A stretch of 7,616 nt of DNA from an uncultured Oscillospiraceae bacterium. Lineage in GTDB: Bacteria > Bacillota_A > Clostridia > Oscillospirales > Oscillospiraceae. The notes under the pieces are model-generated. The model saw only the letters and a list, made by a program, of their open reading frames with translations, was not told the DNA's origin and ran no database searches. The stretch covers positions 1-7,616 of the forward strand of contig CAAGIF010000003.1 of NCBI GenBank assembly GCA_900769845.1, in the 5' to 3' direction. Position numbers and translations under genes: made by a program. Below are positions 1-6,305 of this stretch, piece after piece. Position 1 is the first letter of the stretch. The number at the start of each line of letters is the position of its first letter.

Positions 1-471
1 ACCGATCCTGCCACACCCACCCAGAAGCCCACGGAGCCGGCAAAGCCCGGCCGCGCCCTGAAAACCACAGCCCCCGTTTCCGGTGAGACGGTGGCGGGCT
101 ACGCCATGGACTGCCTGAGTTACAACGAAACCACCCGGGACTGGCGGGTCCACAACGGCGTGGACATTGCCGCCGAGGAAGGGACAGAAGTGGTGGCCGC
201 TGCAGACGGCGTGGTGTACACCACTTATACCGATGATCTGATGGGCGCCACCGTGGTGATCCGCCACGAGGACGGCTATATGACTCGTTATTCCAGTCTT
301 TCCGAGGAGCTGAAGGTCAGCCCCGGGGACGAAGTCCGGGCAGGCCAGGTCATCGGCACCGTGGGAACCACCGCGCTGATTGAAAACACCATGAGCCCCC
401 ATGTCCATTTCAGTGTCACCTGTCAGGACAAGCCCATGGATCCGGCAGAATTCCTGGCTCTGGGAAATTAA
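1..471 (+). CDS. M23/LytM-domain metallopeptidase, SpoIIQ-like (3' part only)
   Basis: The frame is open from the first base, so the gene begins upstream; 156 C-terminal residues are visible. Residues 1-26 (window numbering) are a Pro/Thr/Lys-rich linker, followed by a complete LytM domain at about 31-153. Zinc-site motifs are visible: HxxxD (H51, D55) and HxH (H134, H136, in SPHVHF). The position that is usually the His of the Y-x-H-L motif reads RYSSL, so one of the two customary catalytic histidines is missing. The family cleaves peptide cross-bridges in peptidoglycan, or serves as a non-enzymatic extracytoplasmic scaffold. The DWR-x-HNGVDIA start of the domain and the missing Tyr-x-His recall clostridial SpoIIQ, the forespore half of the engulfment channel. 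That assignment is from memory of the family and is not proven, because the N-terminal membrane anchor lies outside the window. A general M23 cell-wall hydrolase is the alternative. The gene ends just before a strong terminator. Confidence 0.85.
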   Translation, partial: TDPATPTQKPTEPAKPGRALKTTAPVSGETVAGYAMDCLSYNETTRDWRVHNGVDIAAEEGTEVVAAADGVVYTTYTDDLMGATVVIRHEDGYMTRYSSLSEELKVSPGDEVRAGQVIGTVGTTALIENTMSPHVHFSVTCQDKPMDPAEFLALGN

Positions 472-491
472 ATCTGCTCTCTCCCTTTGAC

Positions 492-527
492 GGCCGCTGC
501 AGGCAACTGCGGCGGCCATTCTTTTTT
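492..527 (+). terminator. Intrinsic terminator of the M23 gene
   Basis: The arms at 492-502 and 507-517 form an 11-bp GC-rich stem with one U-G wobble. The loop GCAA (503-506) is a GNRA tetraloop. A T-rich tail ending in six T follows at 518-527. It lies 20 bp after the stop codon and separates the M23 gene from the exporter operon. Confidence 0.92.
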
Positions 528-547
528 GTTGCAGGCGCAACTTTTTT
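528..547 (+). terminator. Possible second, tandem mini-terminator
   Basis: GTTGC (528-532) and GCAAC (537-541) pair around the loop AGGC, and TTTTTT follows at 542-547. The stem is only 5 bp, so it would be weak alone. It starts directly after the T run of the first terminator and could act as a backup. Confidence 0.45.
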
Positions 548-558
548 CCTTCAGAGCA

Positions 559-587
559 TTGCCAAAATCTTCCCCTTATGGTATAAT
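559..587 (+). promoter_or_regulatory. Sigma-A-type extended -10 promoter of the ABC exporter operon
   Basis: The -35 box TTGCCA (559-564) matches five of six consensus bases. After a 17-bp spacer comes a perfect TATAAT (582-587), preceded by TGG at 579-581, an extended -10 element. Transcription should begin near 594, giving a leader of about 38 nt with a purine-rich ribosome binding site (AGAGGAAG, around 619-626) ahead of the ATG at 632. No operator-like dyad was noticed in this leader. Confidence 0.85.
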
Positions 588-631
588 GCCACCAAACTGT
601 ATCCTTGTAGAATATAAGAGAGGAAGAAGAT

Positions 632-2413
632 ATGATATTCGGCAAACATATCAACCGGTATTACCTGAAGTATGCCGGATGGCTGATTGTGGGTTTGCTC
701 TCCCTGGCGATGGTGGATTATCTGAATTTGGAGATCCCCAAGCTGTACCGCATGGTCATCAACGGCATCAACGACGGTATGGTGGACGTAAACGGCCAGA
801 TGCTCCCCTTTAACATGGATTTCCTGCTGGACAGGATCTGCATGCCCATGGTGAAGATCATTCTGGCGCTGATCTTCGGCCGGTTTCTGTGGCGGATCTG
901 CTTTTTCGGCAGCGCCGTCCGGCTGGAGGAGGATCTGCGGAACCGGATGTTCGACCATGCCAAGGAGCTGAGCCGGGAATATTACCAGCTCAACAAAGTC
1001 GGCAACCTGATGAGTCTGTTCACCAACGATCTGGACACGGTGCAGGAATGCTTCGGCTGGGGCGTAATGATGTTCTGCGATGCGGTGATGATGGGCGTTC
1101 TTGCTATTACCAATATGTGGCAGATGGATCACATGCTGACCCTGCTTTCCCTGATTCCCATGGCATTCCTGCTGGCTTCCGCCACCATTGTGGGCAAGCG
1201 GCTTATGGAAAAATGGGACATCCGACAGGCGGCATTTTCCAACCTGTCCGACTTTTCCCAGGAAAGCTTCTCCGGCATCGCGGTCATTAAGGCTTTCGTG
1301 AAGGAGGCCAAGGAGCTCTGGGCCTTCAAGAAGCTGAATGTGGAAAACGAAGACGCCAACATTGACCACACCAAGACCTCCGTCCTTTTCCGGGTAATGG
1401 TGACCCTGTTTGTGGAAAGCGTGATCTGCGTGATTCTGGGCTACGGCGGCTATCTTGTGTATCTGGGCCGGTTTAACGGCGGTCAGCTGGTGGAATTTAT
1501 CGGTTACTTCAATTCCGTGATCTGGCCCATTATGGCGGTTTCGGAACTGATCGACATGACCTCCCGGGGCAAAGCGTCTCTGGCCCGGCTGGGAGAACTG
1601 CTAGATGCCGAGGTCACTGTGGCTGACCGGGAAAATGTTGCCCAGTTGGAAACTGTCCGGGGCGATATTGAGTTCCGGGATCTGACCTTCCGGTATCCCG
1701 ACGGGGAATACGACGCTCTGAAAAACATCAGCTTCACCATCCGCGCCGGCGAAAATGTAGGTCTGGTGGGCAAAACCGGCTCCGGCAAGACCACCCTGGT
1801 AGATCTGATCCTGCGTACATACAATGTGCCTGACGGCACCGTCTTTATCGACGGCCGGGATGTAAACGATGTGTCCATCCGGTCCGTCCGGGCGGCCTGC
1901 GCCTATGTTCCCCAGGATAATTTTCTGTTCTCCGACACCATCGAAAACAACATCGCCTTCGGTGTGGAAAAACCGGACCGGAAGGCCATTGAGGCTGCTG
2001 CCCGGCTGGCAGATGTCCACAGCAACATCCAGGAATTCCAGCAGGATTACAGCACCATTCTGGGCGAGCGGGGCGTGACCGTCTCCGGCGGACAGAAGCA
2101 GCGGATCTCTATCGCCCGGGCGCTGATGAAGGATTCCCCCATTCTGATCCTGGACGATTCCGTTTCCGCGGTGGATACCAAAACGGAAACCACCATTCTC
2201 AGCAATCTGCGTACTACCCGCGCCGGCAAAACCACCATTCTCATTGCTCACCGGATCTCCACCATCGAGAAGATGGACAAGATTCTGTTCATTGAAGATG
2301 GCTGCCTGGCAGCGGTGGGCACCCACGATCATCTGTACGAAACCTGTCCGGAATACCGGAAAATGGTGGACCTGCAGAAACTGGAAGAGGAAGGAGGCGC
2401 AGACAATGCGTGA
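632..2413 (+). CDS. ABC exporter half-transporter, degenerate-site (BmrC/TM287-like) subunit
   Basis: This 593-residue protein has the type IV (ABCB-like) exporter layout. The membrane domain spans residues 1-310, with six likely helices near 13-33, 70-92, 144-162, 167-187, 250-278 and 285-305. The nucleotide-binding domain spans about 345-585. Visible motifs are A-loop Y355, Walker A GKTGSGKT (380-387), Q-loop Q428, ILGERG X-loop, signature VSGGQ (484-488), Walker B ILILD ending at D508, and H-loop H540. The residue after Walker B is D509 where an active ATPase has Glu, so its own ATP site is expected to hydrolyse poorly. In the family this marks the degenerate half of a heterodimer, and the partner is the next gene, which overlaps this one by 8 bp. 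The substrate cannot be read from sequence; related pairs export drugs, peptides or lipids. The ATG at 632 is chosen because it follows the ribosome binding site and promoter and yields a normal-length N terminus. Confidence 0.93.
   Translation: MIFGKHINRYYLKYAGWLIVGLLSLAMVDYLNLEIPKLYRMVINGINDGMVDVNGQMLPFNMDFLLDRICMPMVKIILALIFGRFLWRICFFGSAVRLEEDLRNRMFDHAKELSREYYQLNKVGNLMSLFTNDLDTVQECFGWGVMMFCDAVMMGVLAITNMWQMDHMLTLLSLIPMAFLLASATIVGKRLMEKWDIRQAAFSNLSDFSQESFSGIAVIKAFVKEAKELWAFKKLNVENEDANIDHTKTSVLFRVMVTLFVESVICVILGYGGYLVYLGRFNGGQLVEFIGYFNSVIWPIMAVSELIDMTSRGKASLARLGELLDAEVTVADRENVAQLETVRGDIEFRDLTFRYPDGEYDALKNISFTIRAGENVGLVGKTGSGKTTLVDLILRTYNVPDGTVFIDGRDVNDVSIRSVRAACAYVPQDNFLFSDTIENNIAFGVEKPDRKAIEAAARLADVHSNIQEFQQDYSTILGERGVTVSGGQKQRISIARALMKDSPILILDDSVSAVDTKTETTILSNLRTTRAGKTTILIAHRISTIEKMDKILFIEDGCLAAVGTHDHLYETCPEYRKMVDLQKLEEEGGADNA
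2392..2397 (+). promoter_or_regulatory. Ribosome binding site that fixes the start of the second exporter gene
   Basis: A consensus AGGAGG lies inside the last codons of the upstream gene, 8 nt before the ATG at 2406. The same frame stays open upstream to 2244, but no comparable site precedes the earlier start codons, and those codons would encode only an out-of-frame reading of the first nucleotide-binding domain. The overlap (ATG 2406, upstream TGA 2411-2413) suggests translational coupling of the two subunits. Confidence 0.85.
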
Positions 2414-4292
2414 GTATTTGCCGATCCTCATCGTCGGAGCCATCATCGGCTCCTTTGCCCTGGTTTTCATTCTGGCATTTCTTGCCCTGCGGAAGGTCAA
2501 GGACCCCAACGAACATGAGCGGAATATGCCCGACGGTGTGATTATCCGGCGGCTGATCCAATACGCCAAGCCTTACTGGAAGAATTTCGTGGCGATCTTC
2601 TTCATCATGGTCTTCTCCATCGTATATGATCTGGTTTCCCCGCTGATCATCGGCCGGATCCAGGGATTGTTCCGGACAGAGTTTGAACTGAACGAACTGC
2701 TTCGTCTGGTGGCTTGCTACGCCGGCATTCTGGTGGTGAGTCTGATCTGCACCTTCCTGCAGGCCATGATCCTCCAGAAAACCGGACAGAAGATTTTGTC
2801 CCAGATCCGTCTGGATGTGTTTACCCATATTGAAAAGCTCAGCCACGAACAGCTGAACAACATTCCCGTGGGCAAGCTGGTGACCCGTGTCACCAACGAT
2901 CCCAACGCCATTTCCTACATGTTCACCAATATTCTGGTGACCCTGGCGAAAAATTCCATGGTGGTTGTGGGTGTGCTGGGCGCCATGCTGATGCTCAACT
3001 ACGCTCTGACCCTGATGGTCCTGTGCTTTGTACCCTTCGTGGTTCTGTTCACGGTGATCTTCCGGAAATTCTCCCGGCGGGTCCACCGGCAGGTGAATAA
3101 CGCCACCACGGATATCAACACCTACCTGTCCGAAAACCTCTCCGGCATCAAGATCACCCAGATCTTCAACCGGGAGGAGCAGAAACTTCAGGATTTCACC
3201 CAGCGCAGCGCCAAGCTCCGGAAAGCAAAATACAACCGGATGTATGTCTTCGGTATTTTCCGTCCCATGGTGTACATGCTCTTCGTTTCCAGCCAGCTGT
3301 GCCTGTTCTATCTGGGCGCCCGCGGGTATATTCGGGAATCCACCTTCATGGGGCAGGTCATTGACAGCAGCATCATCGTGTCTTTCTATATGTATATCTC
3401 CCGGTTCTTCAACCCCATCCAGACTCTGGCGGAGCAGTTTGATATGCTCCAGAGGTCCTTCGCTGCGGCGGAGAAGATCTTTACCATTCTGGATATGGTC
3501 CCGGAGGTGCAGGATGCGGAAGACGCCATCGAACTGGACGAAATTAAGGGCGAGATCGAATTCAAGGATGTGTGGTTCTGCTATAAGCCCGACGAATGGG
3601 TGCTCAAGGGAGTTTCCTTCCATGTGCAGCCCAAGCAGACCGTGGCTTTCGTAGGCTCCACCGGTTCCGGCAAGACCACGATCCTCAGCCTGATCTGCCG
3701 CAATTATGACATTCAGAAGGGCCAGATTCTCATCGACGGCATCGACATCCGGAAAATCAAGATCTCCTCCCTGCGCAGGCACTTCGGTCAGATGCTTCAG
3801 GATGTGTTCCTCTTCTCCGGCGATATCCGCAGCAACATCGTCCTCCGGGAGGAAGGCTTCACCGACGAGCAGGTCTGGCAGGCCTGCCGGTATGTCAACG
3901 CCGACTCCTTTATCTCCAAGCTGGAAAACGGCCTGGATGAAGTGGTCCGGGAGCGGGGCAACAACTTCTCCGCCGGTCAGCGGCAGCTGCTTTCCTTCGC
4001 CCGCACCATCATCCATAAGCCTGCGGTGATGATCCTGGACGAAGCCACCGCCAATATCGACACGGAAACCGAGCTTCTGATCCAGGATTCCCTGGAGAAA
4101 ATGAAGAATATCGGCACCATGCTGATCGTCGCCCACCGACTCTCCACCATCCAGCATGCGGATAATATCATCCTGCTGTCCAAGGGACAGATCGTGGAGC
4201 AGGGAAATCATCAGCAGCTTCTGCAGCAGCGGGGCAAATACTATAACCTTTACACCCTGCAGTACAGCAAGCAGCAGATCCAGAACCGATAA
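2406..4292 (+). CDS. ABC exporter half-transporter, catalytic-site (BmrD/TM288-like) subunit
   Basis: This 628-residue protein is the partner of the preceding gene. Residues 6-28 form an additional hydrophobic helix followed by a charged stretch (RKVKDPNEHERN). The usual elbow and first exporter helix come next, near 45-80. The six-helix core runs to about 345 and the nucleotide-binding domain covers about 380-615. Motifs are A-loop Y393, Walker A GSTGSGKT (417-424), Q-loop Q465, X-loop RERG, Walker B VMILD with the catalytic Glu (D545, E546), and H-loop H577. The signature is FSAGQ (521-525) instead of LSGGQ. Family knowledge says the composite active site pairs this subunit's Walker motifs with the partner's good VSGGQ, while the weak FSAGQ faces the partner's Asp site. 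Together the two proteins therefore have one competent and one degenerate ATP site. Transport direction is inferred to be export; substrate unknown. The gene ends 7 bp before a shared bidirectional terminator. Confidence 0.93.
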   Translation: MREYLPILIVGAIIGSFALVFILAFLALRKVKDPNEHERNMPDGVIIRRLIQYAKPYWKNFVAIFFIMVFSIVYDLVSPLIIGRIQGLFRTEFELNELLRLVACYAGILVVSLICTFLQAMILQKTGQKILSQIRLDVFTHIEKLSHEQLNNIPVGKLVTRVTNDPNAISYMFTNILVTLAKNSMVVVGVLGAMLMLNYALTLMVLCFVPFVVLFTVIFRKFSRRVHRQVNNATTDINTYLSENLSGIKITQIFNREEQKLQDFTQRSAKLRKAKYNRMYVFGIFRPMVYMLFVSSQLCLFYLGARGYIRESTFMGQVIDSSIIVSFYMYISRFFNPIQTLAEQFDMLQRSFAAAEKIFTILDMVPEVQDAEDAIELDEIKGEIEFKDVWFCYKPDEWVLKGVSFHVQPKQTVAFVGSTGSGKTTILSLICRNYDIQKGQILIDGIDIRKIKISSLRRHFGQMLQDVFLFSGDIRSNIVLREEGFTDEQVWQACRYVNADSFISKLENGLDEVVRERGNNFSAGQRQLLSFARTIIHKPAVMILDEATANIDTETELLIQDSLEKMKNIGTMLIVAHRLSTIQHADNIILLSKGQIVEQGNHQQLLQQRGKYYNLYTLQYSKQQIQNR

Positions 4293-4299
4293 CAAAAAG

Positions 4300-4330
4300 A
4301 TCCCGGTACGGCCAAAGGCTGTACCGGGAT
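4300..4330. terminator. Bidirectional intrinsic terminator between convergent genes
   Basis: ATCCCGGTAC (4300-4309) pairs perfectly with GTACCGGGAT (4321-4330). The stem can extend inward through a G-U wobble and GCC/GGC to an AAA loop. On the minus strand the stem is followed by CTTTTTGTT, a good tail for the lipoprotein gene. On the plus strand the tail TTGCTTGTCTTTT (4331-4343) is less uniform but adequate for the exporter operon. Confidence 0.88.
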
Positions 4331-4351
4331 TTGCTTGTCTTTTAGGGGGGC

Positions 4352-4828
4352 TCAGCCCACAGCCTCCGTTGGCTGCAGGGACAAAAATTTCGCCAGATCA
4401 TCCATATAGGCATAGACCACATAGTAATCGGAGCTGCTGTCAAAATCCGTGAACTTGAAGGAGATCTCCTTATGCTGAAGATACGGACTTTCGATCCGGC
4501 TGCCGGATGCCGGGGTAAGTCCCGCGTCCGTAAAAACCTTGGAAAGGGCATCGGCGCAGGACTGGGGCAGGGAGGAAGATTCCGACTTTACCAGCGCGGC
4601 GCAGAAGAACTGGATCTTTCCGTCACTTCCGTTGAGCTTACCCACGGCGGTTTTCATTTCCACCACATCGACTTTATAGGTCTCAAATGTTTCTTTTATC
4701 TGTTTTTCCAGCTCTGCCATGGCCGCATCCGCCACATTGCCTGCGATCTCGGAAACCACATCGCAGCCTGCGAGCACACCTGCCAACAGCGCCAGGGCCA
4801 GCAGAAGGGAAATCATTTTACGGTTCAT
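4352..4828 (-). CDS. Small predicted lipoprotein of unknown function
   Basis: This 158-residue protein has a lipoprotein signal peptide: a short basic start (MNRK), a hydrophobic core of Leu/Ala, and the lipobox LAGC with C22 as the lipidated residue. It should be anchored outside the cytoplasmic membrane. Residues 25-60 look like an amphipathic helix rich in Glu, Lys and Ala. Residues 70-150 read as a compact mixed alpha/beta domain (KIQFF, YVVYAYMDD). Two cysteines in the mature part, C76 and C91, could form a disulfide. I do not recognise a named family. The ATG at 4828 is chosen because AAGGAGG lies 7 nt upstream on the minus strand; another ATG between them runs into a stop after two codons. 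The gene stands alone, convergent to the exporter and divergent from the nucleoside operon, with its own promoter and terminator. Nothing in the context suggests its partner. Confidence 0.85.
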   Translation of the reverse strand: MNRKMISLLLALALLAGVLAGCDVVSEIAGNVADAAMAELEKQIKETFETYKVDVVEMKTAVGKLNGSDGKIQFFCAALVKSESSSLPQSCADALSKVFTDAGLTPASGSRIESPYLQHKEISFKFTDFDSSSDYYVVYAYMDDLAKFLSLQPTEAVG

Positions 4829-4860
4829 ATCATGTCCTCCTTGGGAATGGGATATGCTCT

Positions 4861-4889
4861 ATTCTCTCATGTTGCCGCCGGTTTGTCAA
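4861..4889 (-). promoter_or_regulatory. Promoter of the lipoprotein gene
   Basis: Read on the minus strand, a perfect -35 TTGACA (4889-4884) is followed after 17 bp by GAGAAT (4866-4861), which matches four of six -10 bases. Transcription would start near 4854, giving a leader of about 26 nt that contains the AAGGAGG site. It is arranged back to back with the tdk promoter. Confidence 0.65.
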
Positions 4890-4914
4890 CGAAGGCCCGG
4901 CAGATTGGCAAAAG

Positions 4915-4933
4915 TGCATGAAAACCTCTTGCA
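4915..4933. promoter_or_regulatory. Candidate operator: imperfect dyad overlapping the tdk -35 box
   Basis: TGCATGA (4915-4921) and TCTTGCA (4927-4933) are inverted copies differing at one position, separated by AAACC. The right arm covers most of the tdk -35 hexamer, and the whole element lies between the two divergent promoters. A protein bound here would block tdk operon transcription. The regulator is unknown. It is not a good match to the CcpA cre consensus. This is inference from position and symmetry only. Confidence 0.35.
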
Positions 4934-4957
4934 TTAGATAGCCGGATTTGGTACAAT
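4929..4957 (+). promoter_or_regulatory. Promoter of the tdk-deoC-deoD-deoB operon
   Basis: TTGCAT (4929-4934) and TACAAT (4952-4957) are separated by 17 bp. Transcription would begin near 4964, leaving a leader of about 22 nt. This rules out the in-frame ATG at 4956, which sits inside the -10 box, as the tdk start. The following gaps between genes are short and contain no further promoter that I could see, so this is probably the main promoter for the operon. Confidence 0.75.
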
Positions 4958-4985
4958 GGAAGGACTGGACGAGAGGAGAGAGAAA

Positions 4986-5588
4986 ATGGCTAAACTCTAT
5001 TTCAAATATGGCGCCATGGGTTCCAGTAAAACTGCCCAGGCGCTGATCACCAAATACAACTACGAAGAAAACGAGATGAATGTCTGGCTCATCAAGCCCA
5101 GCGCCGACACCCGGGACGGAAAAAACATCCTTCGCAGCCGCATCGGACTGGAAGCGGAGGTAGAGGTCGCTCCCCCGGAAATGGATGTTTACGACCGTTT
5201 CACCCAGACCCGAAAGGATCGCTGCGATGTGATCATCGTGGATGAGTGTCAATTCCTCACCGGATCCCAGGTTGAGCAGCTCCGGGCTATTGTGGATGAT
5301 TACAACATTCCTGTGCTCTGCTTTGGTCTGCGAACGGACTTCCAGACCAAGCTGTTCCCCGGCTCCCTGCGGCTGATGGAACTGGCCGATGCCATCGAAG
5401 AGATCAAGACCATGTGCGACTGCGGCACCAAGGCCACCGTCAACGCCCGAATCAACAACGGCTACTTCGTTACCGAAGGCGCGCAGGTGGTGCTGGGCGG
5501 CAACGACAGCTACATCGCCATGTGTCACCGGTGCTACATCCGGGGCATCCGGGAACATAAGAAAATCAAACTCCACGGACAAAATTAA
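4986..5588 (+). CDS. tdk: Thymidine kinase (class II, TK1-like)
   Basis: This cytoplasmic enzyme phosphorylates thymidine (and deoxyuridine) with ATP to dTMP, the nucleotide salvage step. The 200-residue length is normal for the family. Visible motifs: P-loop GAMGSSKT (9-16), Walker B VIIVDE with the catalytic Glu E87 in DECQF, the FGLRTDF segment (113-119) of the substrate pocket, and a structural zinc site from CDC (C144, C146) and C-x-x-C (C180, C183). The CxC spacing also occurs in E. coli Tdk. The P-loop has Ser14 where most homologues have the Gly of SGK. The start at 4986 is chosen over the in-frame ATG at 4956 because AGGAG (4974-4978) lies 7 nt upstream and 4956 is inside the promoter. 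It is the first gene of the nucleoside operon, with deoC beginning 30 bp after its stop. Confidence 0.95.
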   Translation: MAKLYFKYGAMGSSKTAQALITKYNYEENEMNVWLIKPSADTRDGKNILRSRIGLEAEVEVAPPEMDVYDRFTQTRKDRCDVIIVDECQFLTGSQVEQLRAIVDDYNIPVLCFGLRTDFQTKLFPGSLRLMELADAIEEIKTMCDCGTKATVNARINNGYFVTEGAQVVLGGNDSYIAMCHRCYIRGIREHKKIKLHGQN

Positions 5589-5604
5589 AATTTCAACATA
5601 TATG

Positions 5605-5610
5605 AAGGAG
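5605..5610 (+). promoter_or_regulatory. Ribosome binding site that fixes the deoC start
   Basis: AAGGAG lies 8 nt before the ATG at 5619. An in-frame GTG at 5610 overlaps this site and so cannot be the start that it serves. Confidence 0.85.
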
Positions 5611-5618
5611 TGTTTACT

Positions 5619-6287
5619 ATGGAACTGAAAGAAATCCTCGCCAGATGCGACCACACCCTGCTGGGTCAGACCGCCACATGGGCGGATATCAAGGCCATCT
5701 GCGATGACGGCATGAAGTACGAAACCGCTTCCGTCTGCATCCCCGCCGCCTATGTGAAGCAGGCTAAGGACTATGTGGGGGACAAGCTGGCGATCTGCAC
5801 CGTTATCGGCTTCCCCAACGGCTATGCCACCACTGCCGCCAAGTGCTTCATGTCCACCGACGCTGTGGAGAACGGCGCTGACGAAGTGGATATGGTCATC
5901 AACATCGGCTGGGCAAAAGACGGCAAGGGGGAGGAGATCACCAAGGAAATCGCCGCCATCAAGGAAGCCTGCAAGGGTAAGCTGCTGAAGGTCATCATTG
6001 AGACCTGTCTGCTCACCGACGAGGAGAAGATCGCCCTGTGCAAGTGCGTTTCCGATTCCGGCGCAGACTATATCAAAACTTCCACCGGCTTCAGTAAGGC
6101 CGGCGCAACCTTCGCCGATGTGGAGCTGTTCGCCAAGCATGTGGCCCCCCATGTGAAGATCAAGGCCGCCGGCGGCATCTCCAGCATCGAAGACGCTGAA
6201 AAATTCATCTCCCTGGGCGCAGATCGCCTGGGCACCAGCCGCATCGTCAAGATCGCCAAGGGCCTGGCAAACGACGGCACATACTAA
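5619..6287 (+). CDS. deoC: Deoxyribose-phosphate aldolase
   Basis: This is a class I (Schiff-base) aldolase that cleaves 2-deoxy-D-ribose-5-phosphate to glyceraldehyde-3-phosphate and acetaldehyde, the last step of deoxynucleoside breakdown. The 222-residue length is typical of the short bacterial form, a single TIM barrel. Key residues are visible: D91 in [10 protein letters not shown]124 in LLKVIIET, the Schiff-base Lys K153 in YIKTSTGF, and the proton-relay Lys K182 in IKAAGG. The phosphate-binding end of the barrel is present as GADRLGTS (200-207). The sequence is uninterrupted. Its codons are strongly C- or G-ending, unlike those of the next gene. It lies between tdk and deoD with gaps of 30 and 18 bp, consistent with one transcript. 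Confidence 0.97.
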   Translation: MELKEILARCDHTLLGQTATWADIKAICDDGMKYETASVCIPAAYVKQAKDYVGDKLAICTVIGFPNGYATTAAKCFMSTDAVENGADEVDMVINIGWAKDGKGEEITKEIAAIKEACKGKLLKVIIETCLLTDEEKIALCKCVSDSGADYIKTSTGFSKAGATFADVELFAKHVAPHVKIKAAGGISSIEDAEKFISLGADRLGTSRIVKIAKGLANDGTY

Positions 6288-6305
6288 TTAACAAGGAGAA
6301 CAAAT

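Noticed and set aside
551..1369. A 272-codon minus-strand frame opposite the first exporter gene.
   Set aside because: It has His/Gln-rich composition typical of antisense frames, and it overlaps the exporter promoter and coding region.
2244..2405. An in-frame upstream extension of the second exporter gene.
   Set aside because: It would encode an out-of-frame reading of the first subunit's C terminus. The AGGAGG at 2392-2397 points to the ATG at 2406.
2289..4295. A 668-codon open frame on the minus strand opposite the second exporter gene.
   Set aside because: It is a mirror of the sense gene's GC-rich codon pattern. The protein is rich in His, Asp, Gln and Gly with no domain motif, and the plus strand carries a complete ABC transporter.
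4918..4933. A CcpA cre site at the tdk promoter.
   Set aside because: The central CG and the 3' half of the consensus are not matched; only the TGAAAAC start resembles it.
4956..4985. An upstream ATG that would give tdk ten extra residues.
   Set aside because: The ATG lies inside the -10 box, before the predicted transcription start, and has no ribosome binding site. The ATG at 4986 has AGGAG at 7 nt.
4830..6152. A 440-codon open frame on the minus strand opposite tdk and deoC.
   Set aside because: It crosses the divergent promoter region and two clearly coding genes, and its protein shows only low-complexity Gly/Asp/His-rich sequence.
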